Shown here piece by piece: positions 1 through 8,292 of a stretch of 64,000 nt of DNA. This DNA comes from Rhodospirillales bacterium (GTDB lineage Bacteria; Pseudomonadota; Alphaproteobacteria; Rhodospirillales; SHVU01), in contig SHVU01000004.1 in NCBI GenBank assembly GCA_009691105.1, positions 18,205-82,204 on the forward strand, given 5' to 3'. The position numbers and the translations under genes were made by a program. Position 1 is the stretch's first letter; each line of letters starts with the position of its first letter. The notes beneath the pieces were generated by a model. That model was given only the letters and a program-made list of their open reading frames with translations, searched no databases and was not told the DNA's origin.

Positions 1-1
1 C

Positions 2-517
2 AGCATCGTCTATTTGATCGCTTTTATCCTTCTGGTCTTCATCTGGATCCGTGGTGATCGCGAGCTTCGCTGGCGTGCGACAATCCTGATCCTGGCCTTC
101 GCCTTCGTCGAGGGCGCCCTCCGGCTCTACTATTTCAACAATTTCTATCGCGTCTACGTCGAGGGCCTCTTGTTCGCGACCACGGCGTTCTACGCGGTGT
201 CTGCCATTCGCAAGGCCTCCCCGCGCTGGCGCCGCCGTGTGGCGGTCCTCGCGACGATCTTCGCCGTCTGGTTCGCGGTCGATGACGTCAGTCGAAAGAT
301 GCTGTGGCCGTCCTTTGCCGCCCATATCGGCGACGTCTGCCTGCAGCGTCTCAACACGCCGGGCATAAATCACTTCTTCGATCGCTATTGCGGGCCGGAT
401 TCGGCCTTCAAAGGCCGCGAGCCCTGGTACTACGAATCACGCCCGTCGTTCCTCGGCCGGCGGGAGCCGTGGGTCGTCCCGCCCAACTACCGGCATAACG
501 TCATTCGATTCGATTGA
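2..517 (+). CDS. C-terminal part of a membrane protein (5' end outside window)
   Basis: The reading frame is open from the first bases of the window, so only the C-terminal ~171 residues are present. The first ~100 residues hold hydrophobic stretches (e.g. IAFILLVFIWI, then ATILILAFAFV and AVLATIFAVWF) with arginine-rich cytoplasmic-looking loops such as RWRRR. The last ~60 residues are soluble and rich in Pro, Tyr and Trp. I do not recognise the family. The next genes, an epimerase and a heptose-kinase-like enzyme on the other strand, hint at cell-surface sugar metabolism, but the gene ends convergently with them and shares no operon. Confidence 0.6.
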   Translation, partial: SIVYLIAFILLVFIWIRGDRELRWRATILILAFAFVEGALRLYYFNNFYRVYVEGLLFATTAFYAVSAIRKASPRWRRRVAVLATIFAVWFAVDDVSRKMLWPSFAAHIGDVCLQRLNTPGINHFFDRYCGPDSAFKGREPWYYESRPSFLGRREPWVVPPNYRHNVIRFD

Positions 518-543
518 GACGAAGGCCGGAGCCGGTCTGAGGG

Positions 544-1548
544 CTATTCGGGAACCGATTCGTCGGGTTCGAAAACCACGATCTTGCTGCCGCCGCCGTT
601 GAAGTCGATGGCGACGTGGATCAGGTCTTTCAGCCGTTCGCGAACCCGCTTGCGCTTGTCTGGCGGGACCACGAACAGGATGAACCCGCCGCCGCCCGCG
701 CCCAGCAACTTGCCGCCCAGTGCGCCCGCGTCGCGGGCCGCCTCGTAGATCGCATCGACGGCCGGCGTGGTGACGCCGTCAGCCAGGTCGCGCTTCATCA
801 TCCAGGCGTCGTGCATGAGGCCGCCCAGCGACTTGACCAGATCGTCCCGGCCCTGGATGAGCTCCTGGGCGTGATCGACCTGAGCCCGCATTTTCCGCAG
901 GCTGTCTTCGCGGTTTTTCAGGTTGGCGATCTGCTTGGTGGCGATGGTCGCGGCGTCACGCGAGAAACCGGTGAAGAACAGCATCAACGAGCCGGCGAGT
1001 TGGCCACGGCGATCTTTGCCGAGAGCCAGGGGCGTGACTTCGAAGCTGGCGTCGCGATTGAAATCGATGCGGTTCAGGCCGCCGAAGGCCGCCCAGACCT
1101 GATCCTGGTTGCCGACCGCTTCCTTGAGCACGTCCTGTTCGATGCGGATGGCTTCGCCGGCCAGCTTCTTCTTGCTCATCATCCGCCCGCCGAGGGCGGC
1201 GAGTGCATTCAGAAGCCCGACCAGGAACGACGAGCTAGAACCGAGGCCCGACCGTGCCGGCAGATCGGCGGCATAGACGATCTCGAGTCCGTCCTTGATG
1301 CCGTGGTCCGTCAGGACGGCTTGAACGGCGGGATGCTGAATCTCGTCGATATCCTGGACCAGCTCGATCCGCGACCAGACGATGCGGTGGCGATGTTCGA
1401 AGAACGGCGGCAACCGGCGGACGCTGATGTAGCAGTACTTGTTGATCGTGCCGCCGATGACCGCTCCGCCGTGATCGCGAAACCAAGCCGGATAGTCCGT
1501 GCCGCCGCCGAACAGCGAGACGCGGAAAGGGGTGCGGGCGATGATCAC
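544..1548 (-). CDS. GHMP-family kinase, D-glycero-D-manno-heptose 7-phosphate kinase type
   Basis: A 334-residue small-molecule kinase. The N-terminus has the GHMP substrate motif (RTPFRVSLFGGGTDYPAWF). Near residue 100 is the ATP-binding loop (PARSGLGSSSSFLVGLLNAL), and near residue 290 the C-terminal GHMP motif (GAGGGGFILF). The GGGTD signature and length match heptose-7-phosphate kinases of the HddA type, which make ADP- or GDP-heptose precursors for lipopolysaccharide or S-layer glycans. It starts with ATG 6 nt after the stop of the epimerase gene 1555-2499, so the two are very probably one operon. Other GHMP sugar kinases (e.g. fucokinase-like) cannot be excluded. Confidence 0.8.
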   Translation of the reverse strand: MIIARTPFRVSLFGGGTDYPAWFRDHGGAVIGGTINKYCYISVRRLPPFFEHRHRIVWSRIELVQDIDEIQHPAVQAVLTDHGIKDGLEIVYAADLPARSGLGSSSSFLVGLLNALAALGGRMMSKKKLAGEAIRIEQDVLKEAVGNQDQVWAAFGGLNRIDFNRDASFEVTPLALGKDRRGQLAGSLMLFFTGFSRDAATIATKQIANLKNREDSLRKMRAQVDHAQELIQGRDDLVKSLGGLMHDAWMMKRDLADGVTTPAVDAIYEAARDAGALGGKLLGAGGGGFILFVVPPDKRKRVRERLKDLIHVAIDFNGGGSKIVVFEPDESVPE

Positions 1549-1554
1549 GATGCG

Positions 1555-2499
1555 TCAGACGTTGCTGAATTCGGTCCGGCGGAACATCCGGTAGCCTTTG
1601 ATCAGCTCGCCGATGCCCTCGTCGAGGGAATGGCGCGGCAGAAATCCAGCGCCCTCGATCTTGGCGTTGGAGACGATGTAGTCGCGCTTGTCGGGGTCTT
1701 CGCCGATCGGCGCTTCGATGAAGGTGAATCCGGGGACCTGCGCCTGAATGCGCTCGCAGAGTTGCCATTTCGACAGGTTGGCGTCCGACAATCCGACGTT
1801 GTAGGGCCCGCCCTTCATCGCGTCGAAGTTATTGATGCCATGCAGGAAGGCGCGAGCCGTGTCGCTAACATGCAGATAGTTCCGCTTGAAGTGGCTTTCG
1901 AACAGAACCACGGCGCGGTCATGCACGGCGCGATAGACGAAATCGTTGACCAGCAGATCGACGCGCATCCGCGGCGATACGCCGAACACGGTCGCAAAGC
2001 GGAAGCTCATAGCGTTTTCGCGTTCGAGGGCGGCTTTCTCGGCGGCCACCTTGTCACGCCCATAGCGTGAAATCGGCCGGAGCGGCGAGTCTTCGGTGCA
2101 ATGCTTGCCGGCTTCGCCGACTCCATAGCCGGAGTTCGAAACCGGAATGATCAGGCGCTGCGCCGGGCTCATGAGCTTGGTCAGCAGCACGACGGCGTCG
2201 AAATTGGTGCTGGTCGCGGTGATGGGATCGCGATCGCAGAGCGGCGCGCCGACGAGAGCCGCCAGAGGAATGACGACATCCGCCTTGGCGACCAGAGGTT
2301 TCAGCGTCGGCTCGAGCCGCGCGTCGCCGTCGACGATGGTGAAATTCGGATCGGCGCAGACCGTGGCCAAGCTGTTCCGCTCGTACATAAAGCGGTCGAG
2401 CACGGCGACGCGGTGGCCGGCGCGCAGCAATTCCGGAACCAGAATCGACCCCAGATAGCCGGCACCGCCGGTGACGAGGATATTTAAGCTTTGGGCCAC
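1555..2499 (-). CDS. NAD-dependent epimerase/dehydratase (extended SDR)
   Basis: A 314-residue nucleotide-sugar-type short-chain dehydrogenase. The N-terminal Rossmann motif is VTGGAGYLGSILVPELL (residues ~9-25), followed by an acidic residue at the end of beta-2 (VLDRF). The catalytic region has a Ser (VSNSGYG) and the Y-x3-K pair (RYGRDK, near residue 150). Extended SDRs of this length usually epimerise or dehydrate UDP-, GDP- or ADP-sugars; the substrate cannot be read from the sequence. It is the first gene of a two-gene minus-strand unit with the GHMP kinase, suggesting a shared activated-sugar pathway. A TATTAT hexamer on the minus strand (2541-2536) is a possible -10 element. Confidence 0.82.
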   Translation of the reverse strand: MAQSLNILVTGGAGYLGSILVPELLRAGHRVAVLDRFMYERNSLATVCADPNFTIVDGDARLEPTLKPLVAKADVVIPLAALVGAPLCDRDPITATSTNFDAVVLLTKLMSPAQRLIIPVSNSGYGVGEAGKHCTEDSPLRPISRYGRDKVAAEKAALERENAMSFRFATVFGVSPRMRVDLLVNDFVYRAVHDRAVVLFESHFKRNYLHVSDTARAFLHGINNFDAMKGGPYNVGLSDANLSKWQLCERIQAQVPGFTFIEAPIGEDPDKRDYIVSNAKIEGAGFLPRHSLDEGIGELIKGYRMFRRTEFSNV

Positions 2500-2585
2500 G
2501 ACTCCTCGATGGCGCTTCGAGCGCGGGGTCCTCTCATAATATGGGCGCCGACTCGCCGCAAGGTCGAAGCGGTCAGGGCCTGCCT

Positions 2586-3671
2586 CTAGACCGGCTTGCG
2601 ACGCGCGTCCGGCGTGCTGGGCGGCAGGGCGAGAGAGGCTTTCGCGGCCTCGTCGCCAAGCTCGGCAACCACGTCGGCGCTCAAAGGAATGCCTTCGATT
2701 CGGCGCTTGGCCTCGGCCCGGGCTTCAGGCTCGCCGGCCATCAGGATCTCGTCGAAGCCTTCGGCCTTGGGCGTGGCTTTGGCGCGCTCGAACAGCGTGT
2801 CCATGCGCTCTTCATAGGCGGCGCGCGGCATGAACAGGTCGGGGCGGAAGGCCATGAAGAAATGGCCGACGTTCTGGGGCCGCGAGAAATCGGTGAAGAG
2901 GTTGGCGACATCGCCGGCAAACGCCGCGCCCGACAAGACGCCGCCCAGGATTTCCATGAGCATGGACAAGCCCGAGCCCTTGGCTCCGGCCATGGGCAGC
3001 ACCATGCCGTGGAACGCCGCCATGCCGTCGGTGGTCGGGCGGCCATCCTTGTCGAGGGCCAGGCCCGGGGCGATGGGCTCGCCGCGCTGGCCGGCGAAAC
3101 GCAGCTTGCCACGCGCCGTCACCGTAGTCGCCATGTCGAGGACGAAGGGGCCGCGTTTGCCGCCCGGCGCTCCGGCCGCGAAGGGATTGGTGCCGAGAAA
3201 TGCGGCGCGGCCACCCCACACCGGCATGGCCTTGGAAGCGTTCGTGAAGACGAAGCCGATCATCCCGGCGTCGATCGCTTGCAGAACGTAGCTCGCCGCC
3301 ATGCCGTAGTGCGTCGAGCGCCGCGCCGAGGCGAGTCCTAGGCCGAACTCTTTGGCCATGGCGATGGCTTCGCCCATGGCCCGGCGGGCGACGACGAAGC
3401 CCATGCCGTTGGCGCCATCGACCGAGGCGCAGACCGGCGTCACGCGTTCGATTTTGATCTCAGGCTTAGCTTCGACGACACCGCGCCGCAGGCGTTCGAG
3501 ATAGATCGGCACCCGCGCCACGCCATGGGAATCGACGCCGCGCACGTTGGCTTGGATCAGACAGTCGGCAACCCAGCGGGCGTCGGTCTCGCTCAGTCCC
3601 TGGGCGACAAATAGATCGCGGACGAAGTCGCCGAGAGCGTCGACCGCGAAGTAGCTGCGTTTGGCACTCAC
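2586..3671 (-). CDS. Ldh2-family malate/L-lactate-type dehydrogenase
   Basis: A 361-residue NAD(P)-dependent oxidoreductase of the Ldh2/YlbC/MdhG family. Visible family motifs are DSHGVARVPIYLERL near residue 50, the nucleotide-binding part LGTNPFAAGAPGG, the segment FVLDMATTVTARGK, and the C-terminal GAKGSGLSMLMEILGG. The frame runs far upstream, but the family N-terminus begins at GTG 3671. That codon overlaps the HIT gene stop as GTGA, so translational coupling supports this start. Substrates in this family vary (malate, L-lactate, ureidoglycolate, 2,3-diketogulonate, sulfolactate), so only the class is claimed. Confidence 0.85.
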   Translation of the reverse strand: MSAKRSYFAVDALGDFVRDLFVAQGLSETDARWVADCLIQANVRGVDSHGVARVPIYLERLRRGVVEAKPEIKIERVTPVCASVDGANGMGFVVARRAMGEAIAMAKEFGLGLASARRSTHYGMAASYVLQAIDAGMIGFVFTNASKAMPVWGGRAAFLGTNPFAAGAPGGKRGPFVLDMATTVTARGKLRFAGQRGEPIAPGLALDKDGRPTTDGMAAFHGMVLPMAGAKGSGLSMLMEILGGVLSGAAFAGDVANLFTDFSRPQNVGHFFMAFRPDLFMPRAAYEERMDTLFERAKATPKAEGFDEILMAGEPEARAEAKRRIEGIPLSADVVAELGDEAAKASLALPPSTPDARRKPV

Positions 3672-4108
3672 GATGTCGCGCTCCGTTGAAGTTCGCGGCG
3701 GACCCGCTGGATCCAGTCGTCGCGTTCGGCCGCGGCATAGGGTTCGGCGCTGCCGACGCCCCACACCGGCTTCGGCCAGGCCGCGTCGGTCGTCTGGCGG
3801 GCGATGACATGAATGTGAAGCTGCGGGACCATGTTGCCCAAGGCCGCGACATTCATCTTGTGCGTCGAGACGAGGGCTTTGAGGGCGCGTGCCGCCTGAC
3901 TCGCTTCGATCGTCGCCTGGGCTTGGTCCGCGGCCGCGAGATCGTCGAGATCGCGTTTGCCGGCGCGCCGCGGCACCAGGATCAGCCACGGAAACCGCCG
4001 ATCGTTCATCAGGAGGACGCGGCAGAGCGCGAGGTCGGTGACCGGAGCCGTGTCGGCGGCGAGTTGGGGATACAGCTGAAAGCCAGCTTCGGCGGCGGCG
4101 GGCGACAT
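3668..4108 (-). CDS. HIT-domain hydrolase, alphaproteobacterial variant
   Basis: A 146-residue histidine-triad protein. The catalytic loop is PQLHIHVIAR (His98 and His100). The residue that completes the triad in canonical HIT proteins is Ile here, giving H-x-H-x-I. From memory this form with a following PVWG segment is a subgroup recognised in alphaproteobacteria, so it is probably functional rather than damaged. HIT proteins split nucleoside phosphate derivatives such as diadenosine polyphosphates. The stop overlaps the GTG of the dehydrogenase gene (GTGA), so the two are co-transcribed. The cyclic-nucleotide-binding gene begins on the same strand upstream in map position and ends 13 nt away. 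Confidence 0.85.
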   Translation of the reverse strand: MSPAAAEAGFQLYPQLAADTAPVTDLALCRVLLMNDRRFPWLILVPRRAGKRDLDDLAAADQAQATIEASQAARALKALVSTHKMNVAALGNMVPQLHIHVIARQTTDAAWPKPVWGVGSAEPYAAAERDDWIQRVRRELQRSATS

Positions 4109-4121
4109 GGGATCGCGACGC

Positions 4122-4589
4122 TCAGCGCGCCGGTGGAGACGCGCGGAGACCCTGGAGCTTGCTGTCGAGCTCCTCGTAGTTCTCCATGGCTTTGACGATC
4201 TTGTCGCTCAGGATGCGCATGACGCCGAGGGCGGTCTCGGGGCTTTCGGAAATCAGCGACAGGAACATCTTGGCGTCGATACTCAGCACGCCGAGCTCAC
4301 CCTTGGCGGTGCGGGGCGAGTCGAGAAAGATCGCCATCTCGCCGAACAATTGATGGCGAGCCAGGGTCGTGATCGTGACTTCGCGGTCGTCGTGGGTCGT
4401 GGTGACCACGGCTTCGCCGCGATCGATCAGATAGACGCTGTCGGCGACGTTGCCGGTGCGGAACAGTGCCTCGCCGTCGTTGACCGTCAGAAACTCGCTC
4501 GCGAACGCCACGAGCTTCAGTTTCGCCGGATCAAGTTTGGCGAACAATGGCACGCCTCTCAGGACTTTGACTGCCTGGCCGTAATCCAC
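4122..4589 (-). CDS. Cyclic-nucleotide-binding domain protein (Crp-like sensor, no DNA-binding domain)
   Basis: 155 residues forming one cNMP-binding fold. A short helical lead (YGQAVKVLRGVPLFAKL) precedes the beta-barrel, which has the typical segments GEALFRTGNVADSVYLIDRG and LFGEMAIFLDSPRTA; the latter is the phosphate-binding cassette with the conserved Arg. No helix-turn-helix follows, only a C-terminal helix, so it is not a complete Crp/Fnr regulator. It lies 25 nt downstream of the ABC-transporter remnant on the same strand. From memory, related large ABC exporters are often linked to such a domain, so it may be the sensor of a transporter that is now dead. Confidence 0.85.
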   Translation of the reverse strand: MDYGQAVKVLRGVPLFAKLDPAKLKLVAFASEFLTVNDGEALFRTGNVADSVYLIDRGEAVVTTTHDDREVTITTLARHQLFGEMAIFLDSPRTAKGELGVLSIDAKMFLSLISESPETALGVMRILSDKIVKAMENYEELDSKLQGLRASPPAR

Positions 4590-4614
4590 GCGATTCCTCC
4601 GCGACCTTTTGTGT

Positions 4615-6530
4615 TTACTCCGTCGCCATCAACTTGGCGAGACGGCTGTCCGGCTTATCCATATCGGCATAGGTGCCCTGCTCGACGACCTTGCCACCAT
4701 CCATGATGACGACCTTGTCGAACTTGCGGGCGAGCCCGGCCCGACTCAACACCCAGATCAAGCCGCGACCTTTGAAGTCCTTGACGATGTTGTCGAGGAT
4801 CCGGTCGGCGACCGCGGGTTCAAGGGCGGCGGTGGCGTCGTTCACCATCAGAATGTCGGGGCGCTTCAACAGGCATCGGGCCATCGCCACTTTCTGACGC
4901 TGATCGACCGACAGGCGGCTGCCGCCGATGCCGACCTGAAACTCGAGCCCGAGATTGAGGATCGCCGGCCGTAACGACAGCGACTCGATGACTTTGCGGA
5001 GCAGCGCGCCGACCTGTTGGCGAGCTTGGGCCAGGCCGTACACCAAGTGGCCGAACAGGATGTTGTCCTGGATCGAGGCGGCGCGGTTGTAGGCATCGGC
5101 TTAGAAGAAGGCTACGGCCTTCTTGAGTTCGGGCGGCAGCCGTTTCGCGAACACCTCGCGCGCCGCCAAGATGCGCGATTGCGTCTCGGCGTCGAGCACG
5201 CTGAGGCGGTGCCGCGCCTGGATCAGCTTGAACGGCAGCGAGATCAGGTGATTGCGGTCTTCCGCGGCGAGGTTCTCGACGCCGAGCGACTCGGCGCGTT
5301 GTACGCGGCGTTGATAGTCGGGCAGCTCGTCGGCGCGGATGAAGCTGAAACGTTCGAAATATTCGTGATCGTGCGGCAGGTCCTGGAACAGTTCGACCAT
5401 CATCGCCGACAGGCGCAAGCCAATATCCAGGAACTTCGCGGTCAGTCCGACCTCGTCGAGGACGGCGCGGGCGATGTCGTTCTCGCCGAGACGCTCGAGA
5501 TCGAAGCTGGGGCCGACTGGATAGCCAAACAACAGGTTCTCGCCGACCGTCATGTTGGCGTTGTAGCGGCTGCGGTCGAAGGGCTCGATCAGGTCCTTGT
5601 GGCGGCCTTCGTCCAGACCCTGGCGCAGCATTTTCCGCGCTTCCAGGACTTTTTCCGTCAATTCGCCGTGGCGTTCCGGATCCAACGTGCCTTGCAGACC
5701 GAACGAATAGATCTCGCTCTCTAACTCGACGGTCGCCGCGATCTCGATGGCGCGAGTGTGCAGTGCCTCGGCACCGGCTTCGGCCAGACCGGCCCGTGCT
5801 TGAGGCCGTAATACAAGTTGTCGCGGATCGTGCCCGACGACAGATGCGCCGTCTGGTCGATGAAGGCGATCCGGCGGCCGACGACGGATTCCGGCAGCGT
5901 CACGAGGTTGCGTCCGCCCACCGCCAGCGAACCGCTGGTTGGCGTGAGCAGGCGGGCCAACAGGCGTAGGAACCCAGCCCGACCCGAACCCGGCGGCCCA
6001 ACGATGGAGATGCGTTGCGTGGTGTCGATGGTCACCGTCGCGCCTTCTTCGAGGACCTTGATCCCGCCTTCTTCTTCCAAGGCGACGTTGGTGGCGACGA
6101 TAGGGCCGGCGAGCGCCGGTACCGGACCTTGTTCAAACCGCTGCAGGCTGGCGTCGGTCATCCCGGCCGGTTGGAACTGCTCGGCAAGTTGGTCGTATTT
6201 GATCCGGGCGTCTTTGGTCTGCTGGTAGTAGTCGAGAAGTTCCTTCCACGGCGACGACAGGTCCTTGTAGGCGGCCAGCACGGCGACCAAGGCGCCAAGG
6301 CTGAGGTCGCCCATGATCACCAGGTAGCCGCCGATCGCGTAGAAGAAGAACGGCGTGACCTGCGCAAAGAAGTTGTTCAGTAACTTGATGATTAATTTGC
6401 GCTGATAGATCTCGTAGCGAATTGCGTAGATGGTGCCGAGCCGTTCGGAGATGTCGGCTAGCTCGTATTCCGACGTGTCGTGGGCGTGGGCGTCCTGGAT
6501 GGCGCCGGACGAGATGCCCCATGAGCCGCC
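4615..6530 (-). pseudogene. Degraded ABC transporter with two ATP-binding domains
   Basis: Read 6530 to 4615. The remains start inside a membrane domain (SGAIQDAHAHDTSEYELADI, then KLLNNFFAQVTPFFFYAIGG). The first ATP-binding domain follows, with Walker A GPPGSGRAG, where the normally invariant Lys is Arg. Near 5787 the frame changes (after YYGLKHGP). The second part continues to an in-frame TAA at 5103-5101, right after KKAVAFF, and resumes in the same frame with YNRAASIQDNILFG. The second signature is weak (LSVDQRQK). Upstream of 6530 the frame meets a stop at 6542-6540 and the methyltransferase gene begins, so the 5' part of the transporter has been deleted. One deletion, one frameshift, one stop and a lost catalytic Lys make a real pseudogene likely. 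Confidence 0.85.
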
Positions 6531-7012
6531 TCGATAGCGTCATTCGCCGACTCACAGCCCAGCGCGACTGCCTCGCCGAGGCGGCGCGCCGGATCGCCGG
6601 CGTCCCCGGCCCCATCCTCGAGGTCGGGCTCGGCAACGGTCGCACCTACGATCATTTGCGAACGCTTCTGCCGGAATGCGAGATCTTTGCCTTCGATCGT
6701 CAGATCGCCGCTCATCCCGACTGCATTCCCGACGCCCGCCACATGATCCTCGGCGATTTCCAGGACACGCTGCCGGCGGCGCGCTGGCAAATCGGACAGA
6801 AAGCGGCGCTGGTTCATGCCGATATCGGCACCGGCGACAACGCTGTGACCCGGCGGCTTGCCGAATTCGTCGGGCCGGCGCTGGTCCCTTTACTGGCGCC
6901 TGGCGCCGTCGTGGTCAGCGATCAGGAACTGTCGATCGTCGGCGCTGAGCCGCTGGCGTCGCCCGACGGCGTCGCGCCGGGCCGCTACTTCATGTGCCGG
7001 ATGCCGACCTGA
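6521..7012 (+). CDS. Class I SAM-dependent methyltransferase-like protein
   Basis: 163 residues. The Rossmann motif I is PILEVGLGNGRTYDHLR (residues ~28-44), followed by an acidic motif II (FAFDRQ) and a later VHADIGTGD strand. The hydrophobic strand LVPLLAPGAVVVSDQEL fits the methyltransferase fold. ATG 6521 is chosen because the alignable part starts with SRLDSVIRRLTAQRD; upstream in-frame codons lie over the remains of the ABC gene. Substrate unknown. It stands alone on the plus strand, directly at the breakpoint that removed the 5' end of the transporter. Confidence 0.75.
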   Translation: MSRLDSVIRRLTAQRDCLAEAARRIAGVPGPILEVGLGNGRTYDHLRTLLPECEIFAFDRQIAAHPDCIPDARHMILGDFQDTLPAARWQIGQKAALVHADIGTGDNAVTRRLAEFVGPALVPLLAPGAVVVSDQELSIVGAEPLASPDGVAPGRYFMCRMPT

Positions 7013-7065
7013 CCCCGGTAAAACGCGGGTGCCAAGCGCCGTCCTAGGCGATATGGTCCCCGCTC

Positions 7066-8292
7066 ATGACGAGTCCTCGATCCGCGGCATCCTGGCGGTC
7101 GTTGCTGGCGATCCTGATCGCGGTGACGGCGACCGGTCCCTTTGCCCTCAATTTATTCATTCCGTCGGTGCCGGGTCTGGTCACCACGTTCGGCGTCGAC
7201 TATTCGACGGCGCAGTTGACCGTGACCCTCTACTTCGTCGGTCTTGCCGTGGCTCAGCTCGTCTATGGCCCGCTGTCGGATCGCTTCGGCCGCCGCCCGG
7301 TGATGATCGGCGGGCTGGCCCTCTACGTCCTCGGCAGCGTCGCCTGTCTGTTTGCCACGACCATTCCGACCATCATCATCGGCCGCGTCCTGCAAGCCGT
7401 CGGCAGTTGCGCCGGCATGGTGCTGTCGCGCGCCATCGTCCGCGACGTCTACGACCGCGAGCGCTCGGCCAGCATGCTCGCCTACATCACCATGGCCATG
7501 GTCGCGGCGCCGATGCTGGCGCCGGTGATCGGCGGCTTCCTCGACGAATCGTTCGGCTGGCGGGCCGGCTTCTGGGTCGTGGGCGCGCTCGGCGTTGCCG
7601 TGCTCGTCTGGACGGTTCTCGGTCTCGAGGAAACCCACACGCCGACCGGCAAAGCCGCCGGCTTAGGCGATCTGTTCTCCGGAATGGCCGGCCTCATCAC
7701 CAAGCGCGCCTATCTCGGCTACAGCATCCAGGCGGCCTGTACGGTCAGCGTCTTCTTCTCGTTCCTGGCCGGCGCGCCCTACGTGATGATCACGATCCTG
7801 GGCCGGCCGCCCAGCGAATACGGCATCTACTTTCTGTCGGTGTCATTCTTCTACATGCTCGGTAACTTCGTCGCCGGACGGATTTCGATCCGCGTCGGCA
7901 CCGACCGGATGATTCTTTGGGGCACGTCGATCGCGTTGCCGCCGACGATTCTGTTCACGATCGTCGCCGCCCTCGGCATGGTGACGCCAGTGATGTTGTT
8001 CGCGACGTTGACCATCGTCTCCATCGGTCACGCCTTTTCCATTCCGAACGGGATCGCCGGCGCGGTCAGCGTCGACCCGACCCGTGCCGGTTCGGCCTCG
8101 GGCCTGACCGGCTTCATGCAGATGACCTTGGGTTCGATCGCGTCGTATCTGGTCGGTGCGTTGTTGACTGACACGGCGATGCCGCTCGCCATCGTCATGC
8201 TGGTGCTGACGTCTCTGTCGATGCTGTCCCATTTCGTCGGGGTGCTGTTGGTCCGTCCCGCCGAACGGCAGGAGCGCGGAACCAGCCCATGA
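7066..8292 (+). CDS. Bcr/CflA-type MFS drug exporter, copy 1
   Basis: A 408-residue major facilitator with about 12 hydrophobic segments. The loop 2-3 motif A is GPLSDRFGRRPVM, and the motif at helices 4-5 (QAVGSCAGMVLSRAIVRD) is typical of the drug:H+ antiporter-1 family, Bcr/CflA branch. The final helices include NGIAGAVSVDPTRAGSASGL. These are inner-membrane proton-driven exporters of drugs such as bicyclomycin or of metabolites; the real substrate is not readable. Its stop overlaps the next gene start (ATGA at 8289), and the next protein is a clear paralogue, so this is a tandem duplication kept as an operon. Confidence 0.9.
   Translation: MTSPRSAASWRSLLAILIAVTATGPFALNLFIPSVPGLVTTFGVDYSTAQLTVTLYFVGLAVAQLVYGPLSDRFGRRPVMIGGLALYVLGSVACLFATTIPTIIIGRVLQAVGSCAGMVLSRAIVRDVYDRERSASMLAYITMAMVAAPMLAPVIGGFLDESFGWRAGFWVVGALGVAVLVWTVLGLEETHTPTGKAAGLGDLFSGMAGLITKRAYLGYSIQAACTVSVFFSFLAGAPYVMITILGRPPSEYGIYFLSVSFFYMLGNFVAGRISIRVGTDRMILWGTSIALPPTILFTIVAALGMVTPVMLFATLTIVSIGHAFSIPNGIAGAVSVDPTRAGSASGLTGFMQMTLGSIASYLVGALLTDTAMPLAIVMLVLTSLSMLSHFVGVLLVRPAERQERGTSP

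Noticed and set aside
616..2070. Long plus-strand open frame (484 residues)
   Set aside because: It is the antisense shadow of the GHMP kinase and epimerase, which have clear motifs; high GC keeps antisense frames open. The same holds for long antisense frames at 11332-13347, 15648-17537, 42164-44053 and 52569-54101.
3672..3989. Extra 106 codons upstream of the Ldh2 gene
   Set aside because: They overlap the HIT gene in another frame and show no family similarity; GTG 3671 overlaps the HIT stop and is the better start.
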